A DNA stretch of 61,531 nucleotides from DATEBA01 sp035288045 (GTDB lineage: Bacteria; Actinomycetota; UBA4738; HRBIN12). The translations under genes and the position numbers were made by a program. Below the pieces are notes generated by a model. That model saw nothing but the letters and a program-made list of their open reading frames with translations, ran no database searches and was not told where the DNA came from. Location of the stretch: contig DATEBA010000071.1 of NCBI GenBank assembly GCA_035288045.1, positions 1 to 61,531 of the forward strand. Reading direction: 5' to 3'. This document shows positions 23,703 through 30,391 of this stretch, piece after piece. Position 1 is the stretch's first letter. Every line of letters starts with the position of its first letter.

Positions 23703-23983
23703 GGCTTGAGGTACTGTTGGATCTCCAGGTTCAGGAGGTGGGCCGCCTCCCAGATCGCGAGCGCGGATAGCGTCCCGATGGCCGCGATCACGAGGATCAG
23801 CCGAACGAGCCCCCGGAGGCGTGTCGCGAGCGGTAGCTCCTCGACATCGTGCCGCGCGGCGCGCGTCGCGATCACGGGCTTGTCCGTCGCCTCTTTCCGG
23901 ACCGTCTCGGCGCTAGTCGTGGAGAGAGCCGACGATTCGGGCACGCCCGACCGATCCCCCGTGAGCCGATCCTCGAGCTCCAT
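23699..23983 (-). CDS. Small single-span membrane protein, unknown
   Basis: 94 aa: a charged, Ser/Thr-rich cytosolic N-terminus, then one membrane helix (LVRLILVIAAIGTLSALAIW, about residues 58-77) and a short tail AAHLLNLEIQQYLKP. I do not recognise a family. ATG 23983 is supported by a TACCCT hexamer 7 nt upstream on the minus strand; the frame allows a further 18 residues to 24037. It converges on the mreB-like gene with a 4-bp overlap and diverges from the PDZ-Lon gene. Confidence 0.6.
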   Translation of the reverse strand: MELEDRLTGDRSGVPESSALSTTSAETVRKEATDKPVIATRAARHDVEELPLATRLRGLVRLILVIAAIGTLSALAIWEAAHLLNLEIQQYLKP

Positions 23984-23990
23984 CACCCGC

Positions 23991-23996
23991 AGGGTA
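23991..23996 (-). promoter_or_regulatory. Putative -10 (TACCCT) for a leaderless transcript
   Basis: On the minus strand TACCCT lies 7 nt before ATG 23983 and decides that start. Confidence 0.45.
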
Positions 23997-24031
23997 CCCT
24001 CGTTCGGCGCCGGCTGGGCATCTGGTGGCCG

Positions 24032-24037
24032 TACCAT
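24032..24037 (+). promoter_or_regulatory. Putative -10 (TACCAT) for a leaderless transcript
   Basis: TACCAT ends 7 nt before ATG 24045 of the PDZ-Lon protease gene. Confidence 0.45.
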
Positions 24038-24044
24038 CTGACCT

Positions 24045-25013
24045 ATGCGCAGGAAACGCCGGCTCCTCGCCCCTCTGCTCGTGGCGCTGGTCGTCGCGTC
24101 GATCGTGCGGCTTCCGTACTACTCCGTGGAGCCCGGGCTCGCCGTCGAGATCGGACCGCTCATCCGGGTGGACGGCCACCCCAGCTTCGGCTCGGCGGGG
24201 CGCTTCGTGCTCGCTTCCGTAGAGGTCCGCCAGCTCACGCCGGTCGACGCGGTCCTGGCGTGGGTCGATCCCTCCCGCGAGGTGCTACAACGGGAGGAGC
24301 TCTTCATGCCGGGCGAGACGCGTGAGCAGGAGGCGCGGCGGGCGCGCGAGGAGATGATGCGGAGCGAGATAGACGCGGTCTACGCGGCGGTCTCTGCCCT
24401 CGGCGAGTATCCGGGCACGCATGGGGCGGGTGCGCTCGTGGAGTCGGTGGTTGCCGGGTGCCCGGCGGAGGGACGGCTGCGACCGGGCGATGTGATCGTG
24501 GAGATCGACGGGTCTGAGATCGGAGGACGTAGGGCCGCCGGCAACGCGATCGACGCCACCGGGGACGAGGTCGACTTGGTCGTGCGTCGCGGGACCGACG
24601 AGCGCGAGCTCTCGCTCGCTCGGGAACCCTGCGCCGGCCAGGACCGACCTCTGGTCGGCGTGTCGCTCGTCGACGAGTTCCCGTTCGATGTCGCGATCGC
24701 CGACACGGAGGTCGGGGGCCCGTCCGCGGGTCTCCTGTTCGCGCTCGCCGTCTACGATCGACTCACCCCCGGCGACCTGACCGCCGGGCGCACGATCGCG
24801 GGCACCGGCACGATAGACCTTCGCGGCCGTGTGGGTCCGATAGGGGGGATCGAGCAGAAGGTCCAGGCAGCGGAACGAACGGGAGCCGATCTCTTCCTCG
24901 TTCCGAACGGTAACCTCAGCGGCGCGGAGCGCGTGGCAGGGGACGGGCTCGTCCTTATCGCGATCCGCTCGTTCGACGAAGCCGTGTCGCGCCTCGAGGC
25001 GGTAGAAGCGTAG
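24045..25013 (+). CDS. Secreted/membrane-anchored PDZ-Lon (S16) protease
   Basis: 322 aa. A single N-terminal hydrophobic segment (about 7-21, LLAPLLVALVVASIV) anchors it with the rest outside the cytosol. A PDZ domain spans about 128-195 (PAEGRLRPGDVIVEIDGSEI). The C-terminal Lon-type protease domain has the catalytic dyad: Ser227 in EVGGPSAGLLFAL and Lys272 in GPIGGIEQKVQAAE. This is the YlbL-like arrangement found in many Gram-positive bacteria, lacking the AAA module of true Lon. Its substrate is unknown; quality control of envelope proteins is the usual suggestion. Confidence 0.9.
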   Translation: MRRKRRLLAPLLVALVVASIVRLPYYSVEPGLAVEIGPLIRVDGHPSFGSAGRFVLASVEVRQLTPVDAVLAWVDPSREVLQREELFMPGETREQEARRAREEMMRSEIDAVYAAVSALGEYPGTHGAGALVESVVAGCPAEGRLRPGDVIVEIDGSEIGGRRAAGNAIDATGDEVDLVVRRGTDERELSLAREPCAGQDRPLVGVSLVDEFPFDVAIADTEVGGPSAGLLFALAVYDRLTPGDLTAGRTIAGTGTIDLRGRVGPIGGIEQKVQAAERTGADLFLVPNGNLSGAERVAGDGLVLIAIRSFDEAVSRLEAVEA

Positions 25014-25047
25014 GCGCGGTCGCGCGGGCCGTATCTCCGCCCGGTGA

Positions 25048-25053
25048 TAGGCT
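25048..25053 (+). promoter_or_regulatory. Putative -10 (TAGGCT) of the UPF0182 gene
   Basis: TAGGCT lies 26 bp before GTG 25080, leaving room for a short leader that holds the GAGGAGGGG ribosome site. Confidence 0.4.
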
Positions 25054-25079
25054 GCCCCCGACCACGAGGAGGGGATCCG

Positions 25080-27893
25080 GTGGCGGTGAGGTGGGCTCCG
25101 AGCGACCGGCGGCGACGCTTGCTGCTCTTTATCGCGATCGCTCTCGCCTCCGTCGTTCTGCTCCTCGGCATCTCCTCCGGCTTCTACATCGACCTGCTTT
25201 GGTTCCGCGAGGTCGGCCACGACGACGTGTTCTGGACCACGCTGCGGACAGAGTTCGGACTGGGGCTCGTGTTCGGTCTCGCGTTCTTTGCCATGCTCTA
25301 CGCGAACCTGGTGTTCGTCCGGCGGCTGACGCCGAAGTACCGGGTGCTCTCGCCCGAACAGGAGATCGTCGAGCGATACCGCGTCGCGTTCGAGCCGTAC
25401 CTGTCGTGGCTGGTACCCGGCTTCGCGGCGCTCCTAGGGCTCTTCGTCGGGATCGGCGCCAGCAGTCGCTGGCAGGAATTCCTGTTGTGGCGCAACGGGT
25501 CCGACCAGATGTTCGGGGTCAACGACCCGCAGTTCGGGCGCGACGTCTCGTACTACGTCTTCGCGCAGCCGTGGTACACGTTCGTGCAGGGTTGGCTGTT
25601 CTCGTCGCTGATCGGCGTCACGATCCTGACGGCCATCGCGCACTACCTGTGGGGGAACATCCGCACGCAGGGCGTCGGGGAGAGGGTGACGCCGCAGGTG
25701 CGGGCTCACCTGTCCGTGCTGCTCGGGCTGGTCGTTTTCCTTAAGGCGTGGGGGTACTGGCTCCAGCGTTACGACCTGCTCGTGTCGCCGCGAGGCGTCG
25801 TGACGGGCGCGTCATACACCGACGTGCATGCGCAGCTGCCGGCGCTCACGCTCCTCGTGTTCATCGCGATCCTCTGCGGGCTCCTGTTCCTAGCGAACAT
25901 CCGGCTTCGGAACTGGGCGCTTCCGATCCTCGGAGTCGGACTGCTCGCGCTCTCATCGGTCGTCGTCGGCGGGATCTACCCCGCCGCGATCCAGCGGTTC
26001 CGCGTAGAGCCGCAGGAGCAGCAGAACGAGGAGCCCTTCATCGAGCTCAACATCGAGTTCACGCGCAGTGCCTTCGGGCTCGACGGGATCGAGATCGACG
26101 AGTTCCCGGTGGATCCGCAGGTGACCGCGGAGGACGTCGGTTCGAACGAGTCGACGATCGCGAACATACGCCTGTGGCGTCCCGAGGTCCTGAAGAGAAA
26201 CCTCCAGTCGCTCCAGCGCGTCAAGCCGTACTACGAGTTCAACGACGTCGACGTCGACCGCTACGTGATCGGCGGAGAGCGCCGAGTGGTCATGGTCGCG
26301 GCGCGCGAGGTCAACCAGGATGGGATTCCGGGCGGCGGGACGTGGCAGACGCGACATCTCGCATACACCCACGGCTTCGGCGGCGTTGCGACGCAGGTGA
26401 ACACCGCAACTCCCGAGGGGGCGCCGCTCTTCCAGCTGAAGGACCTTCCTCCGCAGGGAACGCCGGAGCTGGAGATGGACCAGCCGCGCGTGTACTTCGG
26501 CGAGCAGCAGGAGGTCGTGCCCTTCGTAGTCGTGAACTCCGGCACGGGGGAGATCGACGAAGAGAGCGGGAGCTCCTTCGAGTACGACGGAGCCGCGGGC
26601 ATAGAGATCGACAGCTTCGTGCGGCGCCTGATGTTCGCGGCACGATACCGCGACTTCAATATCCTCCTCTCCAATCAGATCACCGACGGGAGCCGGATCC
26701 TCATCAACCGCGACATCAGCGTCCGTGTCCCCAAGATCGCCCCGTTCCTCGTGTACGACTGGGATCCGTACGCGGCGATCGTCGACGGCAGGTTCGTGTG
26801 GATCTGGGACGCGTACACGACGACCGATCGCTACCCGTACTCCCAGGAGGTTGACCTGGCAGCGGCCACCGACGGGTTGATCGAGGGAACGGCTAACTAC
26901 ATGCGGAACTCGGTAAAGGTCGTCGTCGACGCGTACGACGGCACGACGACCTATTACGTCGTCGACGAGGAGGACCCCATCATCGCTGCGTGGAGGGGCG
27001 CGTTCCCGGAGCTGTTCACTCCCGTCTCCGAGGCCCCGGCCGACCTGCTGGCGCACTTCCGATACCCGGAGAACCTGTTCCAGGTCCAGACCGCGCAGTA
27101 CGCGAGCTACCACGTCGACTCCCCGGCCGACTTCTACAACCGTCGCGACTTCTGGGCGCTACCGCAGGACCCGACCGTCGAGGGCACCGTGAGCCCGCTG
27201 CGACCCTACTACTTACTGGTCACGCTTCCGGGCGAGACGCAAGCGGAGTTCGTGCTAGTGCAGCCGCTCACCCCCGTCGAGCGGCAGAACATGGTGGCCT
27301 GGATGGCAGCTCGGTCCGACTGGGGCGACGGCTTCGGCGAGATCGTCGTGAAGCGGTTCCCCACCGGGCGGAACGTCGACGGCCCGACGCAGGCTTTCTC
27401 GAGGATCAACCAGGATCCCGACTTCTCCGCTGAGCGGACCCTCTTCGGACAGAGCGGTTCGGACGTGATCTTCGGCGATTTCCTCGTGATACCGGTCGGG
27501 GACTCGATCCTGTCGGTGGCGCCGGTCTACGTGGAGTCCCAGCAGGAGAACGCGCTGCCGGAGCTCAAACGCGTGGTCGTCGTGAACGGTGAGAAGGTAG
27601 GGCTCGGCGCTACGCTGGTCGACGCGTTGTCGGACGCGATCGGCGCAGAGGTGACGGAGCCGGACGGCGGACCTGGACCGGGTGCCGGGGCGAAGGAGCA
27701 GATAGCGGCCCTCCTGGCGGATGCGTCGGCACGCTTCGACGCGGCCGACGCTGCGCTGCAGGCGGGCGACCTCGCCCAGTTCCAGCGCGAGATCGAAGCC
27801 GCTCGCGCGCTGATCGAGCAGGCGGAGCAGCTGGCGGCGGGCGAGAAGGGCGCTGAGGCGCCGGCGAGCCCGAGCCCGGAGGCGTCCCCGTGA
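25080..27893 (+). CDS. UPF0182 family large membrane protein
   Basis: 937 aa, a conserved but uncharacterised family (COG1615) typical of Actinomycetota and a few other phyla. The first ~310 residues hold about seven membrane helices, starting with LLLFIAIALASVVLLLGISS and including conserved LWFREVGHDDVFWTTL and YLWGNIRTQG. A large extracytoplasmic domain follows (VYFGEQQEVVPFVVVN, GRFVWIWDAYTTTDRYPYS). The end is a predicted helical segment rich in Ala, Glu and Gln and a Pro/Ser tail. GTG 25080 is chosen because of the GAGGAGGGG site just upstream. The biological role is not known. Confidence 0.92.
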   Translation: MAVRWAPSDRRRRLLLFIAIALASVVLLLGISSGFYIDLLWFREVGHDDVFWTTLRTEFGLGLVFGLAFFAMLYANLVFVRRLTPKYRVLSPEQEIVERYRVAFEPYLSWLVPGFAALLGLFVGIGASSRWQEFLLWRNGSDQMFGVNDPQFGRDVSYYVFAQPWYTFVQGWLFSSLIGVTILTAIAHYLWGNIRTQGVGERVTPQVRAHLSVLLGLVVFLKAWGYWLQRYDLLVSPRGVVTGASYTDVHAQLPALTLLVFIAILCGLLFLANIRLRNWALPILGVGLLALSSVVVGGIYPAAIQRFRVEPQEQQNEEPFIELNIEFTRSAFGLDGIEIDEFPVDPQVTAEDVGSNESTIANIRLWRPEVLKRNLQSLQRVKPYYEFNDVDVDRYVIGGERRVVMVAAREVNQDGIPGGGTWQTRHLAYTHGFGGVATQVNTATPEGAPLFQLKDLPPQGTPELEMDQPRVYFGEQQEVVPFVVVNSGTGEIDEESGSSFEYDGAAGIEIDSFVRRLMFAARYRDFNILLSNQITDGSRILINRDISVRVPKIAPFLVYDWDPYAAIVDGRFVWIWDAYTTTDRYPYSQEVDLAAATDGLIEGTANYMRNSVKVVVDAYDGTTTYYVVDEEDPIIAAWRGAFPELFTPVSEAPADLLAHFRYPENLFQVQTAQYASYHVDSPADFYNRRDFWALPQDPTVEGTVSPLRPYYLLVTLPGETQAEFVLVQPLTPVERQNMVAWMAARSDWGDGFGEIVVKRFPTGRNVDGPTQAFSRINQDPDFSAERTLFGQSGSDVIFGDFLVIPVGDSILSVAPVYVESQQENALPELKRVVVVNGEKVGLGATLVDALSDAIGAEVTEPDGGPGPGAGAKEQIAALLADASARFDAADAALQAGDLAQFQREIEAARALIEQAEQLAAGEKGAEAPASPSPEASP

Positions 27894-27905
27894 AGATGCC
27901 GCTCG

Positions 27906-28085
27906 ATGAACTTCAAATCCCCTCAGGACGTGCACGCGAAGGCGTCGAGGCTGAAGGGAGGGAGCTCTTCGACCCCGTCCCGGAAGGGCCGTCCGATGAG
28001 GGAGTGGGTGCTCGTGCCGAAGGCGCATCGCAAGCGCTGGAAGGAGTTCGCCGCAGCGGGGCGCCGGTACGTTACCGGGGGCTGA
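27906..28085 (+). CDS. Possible 59-aa basic protein
   Basis: Short ATG-initiated ORF between UPF0182 and the initiator tRNA. The product is basic with a plausible protein-like composition: MNFKSPQDVHAKASRLKG, then REWVLVPKAHRKRWKEFAAA and a RRYVTGG end. Tryptophans, charged helices and few low-complexity runs argue for coding, as does a 12-bp gap to the previous stop. No strong ribosome site is visible, though GAAGATGCC precedes it. I recognise no family. The other plus-frame ORF across this region has shadow-like composition. Confidence 0.45.
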   Translation: MNFKSPQDVHAKASRLKGGSSSTPSRKGRPMREWVLVPKAHRKRWKEFAAAGRRYVTGG

Positions 28086-28106
28086 CGTTTCTTGCTAGCA
28101 TCCGTC

Positions 28107-28180
28107 TGCGGGGTGGAGCAGTCCGGTAGCTCGCTGGGCTCATAACCCAGAGGTCGAGGGTTCAAATCCCTCCCCCGCGA
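28107..28180 (+). tRNA. Initiator tRNA-Met (CAT)
   Basis: 74-nt cloverleaf. The anticodon stem is CTGGG/CCCAG, with the three consecutive G-C pairs diagnostic of initiator tRNA and anticodon CAT at 28141-28143. The D stem GAGC/GCTC has the A11-U24 pair of initiators. The T arm is GAGGG-TTCAAAT-CCCTC. In the acceptor stem positions 2-7 pair perfectly, while 1:72 is U-G, i.e. non-Watson-Crick as initiators require, although a C-A or C-U mismatch is usual. The discriminator is A73; CCA is not encoded. A hairpin terminator follows 5 nt later. Confidence 0.95.
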
Positions 28181-28185
28181 CGAAG

Positions 28186-28208
28186 GCGGGCGGCCCACGG
28201 CCGCCCGC
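28186..28208 (+). terminator. Terminator after the initiator tRNA
   Basis: Perfect 10-bp GC stem (28186-28195 with 28199-28208) with a CAC loop, followed by TGCGGCTTTCGG, a weak T-rich tract. Confidence 0.75.
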
Positions 28209-28221
28209 TGCGGCTTTCGGC

Positions 28222-28227
28222 TAGGAT
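28222..28227 (+). promoter_or_regulatory. Putative -10 (TAGGAT) of the cyclic-nucleotide domain gene
   Basis: TAGGAT lies 32 bp before GTG 28260, immediately after the tRNA terminator. The leader contains a GAGGAGGAGGCGAG ribosome site. Confidence 0.4.
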
Positions 28228-28259
28228 TCGCCCGTCGGCGGCACGAGGAGGAGGCGAGC

Positions 28260-28682
28260 GTGGGGGTTCGAGAGATCGCGTCGCAGCTCGCACACGTGCC
28301 GATCTTCGCCGGCTGCTCGACCAAGGAGCTCGACCTCATCGCCAGGTCGGCGAAGGTGGTGTGGCGCAAGGCCGGCGCGGTTCTCGCTCGCGAGGGCGAG
28401 CCGGGCATTGGTCTCTTCCTGATCCTGGAGGGCGACGCGGAGGTGACGATCGGCGGCAAGCGCAGGGCCGCGCTCGGGAAGGGTGACTTCTTCGGCGAGG
28501 TCGCGCTGCTCGACGGTGGTCCGCGGACGGCCACCGTGACCGCGACGTCGCCGGTCACCGTCGCCGGTATCACCGAGTGGGTGTTCCGGAGCCTGCTGGT
28601 TCAGCACCCGTCGATCGCGCTTAAGACGCTCGAGACCCTCGCCGCCCGCCTCCGCTCGGCGTCGAAGGACGCGTCGGTCTAG
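28260..28682 (+). CDS. Stand-alone cyclic nucleotide-binding domain protein
   Basis: 140 aa, one CAP-type cyclic nucleotide-binding domain with no DNA-binding or catalytic partner. IASQLAHVPIFAGCSTKEL starts the domain, AREGEPGIGLFLILEGDAEV forms the barrel, and the phosphate-binding cassette is GDFFGEVALLDGGPRTATV, with the FGE...RTA residues that bind cAMP or cGMP intact. Such single-domain proteins may bind other effectors through protein contacts. No cyclase is in the window. The next hydrolase gene starts 9 bp downstream. Confidence 0.85.
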   Translation: MGVREIASQLAHVPIFAGCSTKELDLIARSAKVVWRKAGAVLAREGEPGIGLFLILEGDAEVTIGGKRRAALGKGDFFGEVALLDGGPRTATVTATSPVTVAGITEWVFRSLLVQHPSIALKTLETLAARLRSASKDASV

Positions 28683-28691
28683 CCGGGCCGC

Positions 28692-29462
28692 ATGGCCCGG
28701 CTCGAGCGTCCCGACGGCTGCCGGCTCTACTACGAGCTCCACGGGTCGCCCGGCTCGCCGCCTCTGGTGCTGCTGGAGGGGATGGGCGGGGATATCCCCG
28801 GGTGGCGGCGGAACATCCCTCATCTCGGGTTGGAGCTCCTGGTGGTCGCGTACGACCTCCGTGGCAACGGCATGTCGGACGCACCCGACGAACCGATGAC
28901 CATGGCGACGTTCGTCGGTGACACGATCGCGCTCCTCGACGAACTAGGGATCGAGCGGGCCCACGTCTACGGGCAGTCCTTCGGCGGGATGGTCGCCCAG
29001 GAGCTGGTGTTGGCGCACCCGGAGCGCGTGCGCAGCCTGATCCTCGCGTGCACGCACGCCGGCGGTAGCCACGTCGTGCGCCGGTCCGTGACGGTGCCGG
29101 TCGGCTTGGCATGGCGGCAGCTCTACGCTCCGGGCTACCCCGACGAGCACCCCGAGCACGTGGAAGAGGACCTGCGGGTGGGATCGTCGAACCCGCAGCA
29201 GGCCCACGCCGGCCTCCGGCAGTGGGAGGCGATGCAAGGCTTCGACGCGTACGATCGGCTCCCGGGAATCCGCGCGCCGACCCTCGTGTTGCACGGCACG
29301 GAGGATCTGATGGTGCCGGTCGAGAACGCGCGCCTGCTGGCGGAGCGGATCCCCGGGGCCGAGCTGATCTTGATGGAGGGAGCGGGTCACGTGTACCACT
29401 CGGAACGGGCCGATGAGGCCGACGCCTTCGTGCTGGACTTCGTGAGGAGGCATCCCGGCTGA
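28692..29462 (+). CDS. Alpha/beta hydrolase (esterase/lactonase-like)
   Basis: 256 aa. The nucleophile elbow is VYGQSFGGMVAQEL, the acid lies in LHGTEDLMVPVEN, and the catalytic histidine is in EGAGHVYHSE. The YDLRGNGMSDAP motif and overall length match the group containing 3-oxoadipate enol-lactonases and epoxide-hydrolase-like esterases. Substrate cannot be assigned. It lies in the run that begins with the cyclic-nucleotide protein. Its stop is very close to the GT2 gene, which may begin within or just after it. Confidence 0.85.
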   Translation: MARLERPDGCRLYYELHGSPGSPPLVLLEGMGGDIPGWRRNIPHLGLELLVVAYDLRGNGMSDAPDEPMTMATFVGDTIALLDELGIERAHVYGQSFGGMVAQELVLAHPERVRSLILACTHAGGSHVVRRSVTVPVGLAWRQLYAPGYPDEHPEHVEEDLRVGSSNPQQAHAGLRQWEAMQGFDAYDRLPGIRAPTLVLHGTEDLMVPVENARLLAERIPGAELILMEGAGHVYHSERADEADAFVLDFVRRHPG

Positions 29463-29488
29463 CCGACGCTCCGGACTTTCCAGGCGAG

Positions 29489-30391
29489 GTGCAGGCCCTC
29501 GTCGCAGAGCGCGAGGAGCGGCGTCGCGCGCGCGACTTCGGGGCGGCCGACGAGCTGCGCGAGCGGGTGGCCAAGCTCGGTTACCGGATCGTCGACTCGG
29601 CCGATGGACCTCGGCTCGAGATCGTGGACGCGGGGAAGCCCGCCCGCATGCGACCCTCAGACGTGGAGAGCGTGCTCGACGAGCCCACGGCGGCAGACGT
29701 CTCGGTCCAGTGGGTCGTGCAGGGATGGCCCGAGGATGTACTCCGGGGCATCGCGTCCTTCCGCCGGCACGGGGGGTCGCGGACGGTGCAACACGTGGTC
29801 GTCGAGGCGTCGGGCACCGACGCCGAGTGGCCCGAGGAAGTCGAGGTAGTCGCTCTAGAGGCCGACCCCGGGTGGGGGGCGGACCGGAACTGCGGGCTGA
29901 GGCGCGCGGCCGGCGGCGTGGTGGTCGTCGTGGACGGCTCCATCGAAGCGACCGGTGACGTGCTCGGACCGATAGAGGAGACCCTCGCCGATCCCACAGT
30001 GGGCGTGTGCGGTCCGTTCGGCATAACGACGACCGACATGCGCCACTTCGACGAGTCCGAGGGACCGGACGTGGACGCGATCGAGGGCTACCTGGTGGCT
30101 TTTCGCCGCAACGTTCTCTCGCGGACCGGACTCTTCGACGAGAAGTTCCGCTTCTACCGGAGCGCCGATATCGAGTTCTCGTTCCGGGTCAAGGAGCAAG
30201 GCCTTCGCGCCGTGGTCGTGCCGCTGCCAGTCGAGCGACACGAGCACCGGATGTGGTCGACCACGCCCGAGCGCGAGCGCGACCGACTCTCGAAGCGCAA
30301 CTACTACCGGTTCCTCGACCGCTTCCGGGAACGGTTCGATCTGACGGTCGCGGGCGAGGAGATCCCCCACCACCACGACCACGAAAACTAG
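29489..30391 (+). CDS. GT2-type glycosyltransferase-like protein with CysRS-like N-terminus
   Basis: 300 aa. The first ~50 residues (VQALVAEREERRRARDFGAA, DELRERVAKLGYRIVDS) closely resemble the C-terminal helical tail of cysteinyl-tRNA synthetase. From about residue 70 the protein looks like a family 2 glycosyltransferase: a Rossmann-like core with RNCGLRRAAGGVVVVVDGSI in the usual DXD region (here VDGS rather than DXD), and a late YLVAFRRNVLSRTGLFDEKF segment with RSADIEFSFRVKEQG. The altered DXD may mean a non-standard donor or loss of activity. A His-rich tail PHHHDHE ends it. GTG 29489 is the first ordinary start; the tail-like homology runs a few codons further up to a CTG at 29459. Confidence 0.75.
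   Translation: MQALVAEREERRRARDFGAADELRERVAKLGYRIVDSADGPRLEIVDAGKPARMRPSDVESVLDEPTAADVSVQWVVQGWPEDVLRGIASFRRHGGSRTVQHVVVEASGTDAEWPEEVEVVALEADPGWGADRNCGLRRAAGGVVVVVDGSIEATGDVLGPIEETLADPTVGVCGPFGITTTDMRHFDESEGPDVDAIEGYLVAFRRNVLSRTGLFDEKFRFYRSADIEFSFRVKEQGLRAVVVPLPVERHEHRMWSTTPERERDRLSKRNYYRFLDRFRERFDLTVAGEEIPHHHDHEN

Noticed and set aside
27890..28129. 79-aa plus-strand ORF running into the initiator tRNA
   Set aside because: It ends inside the tRNA gene and its composition is shadow-like, whereas the 59-aa ORF in another frame ends before the tRNA.
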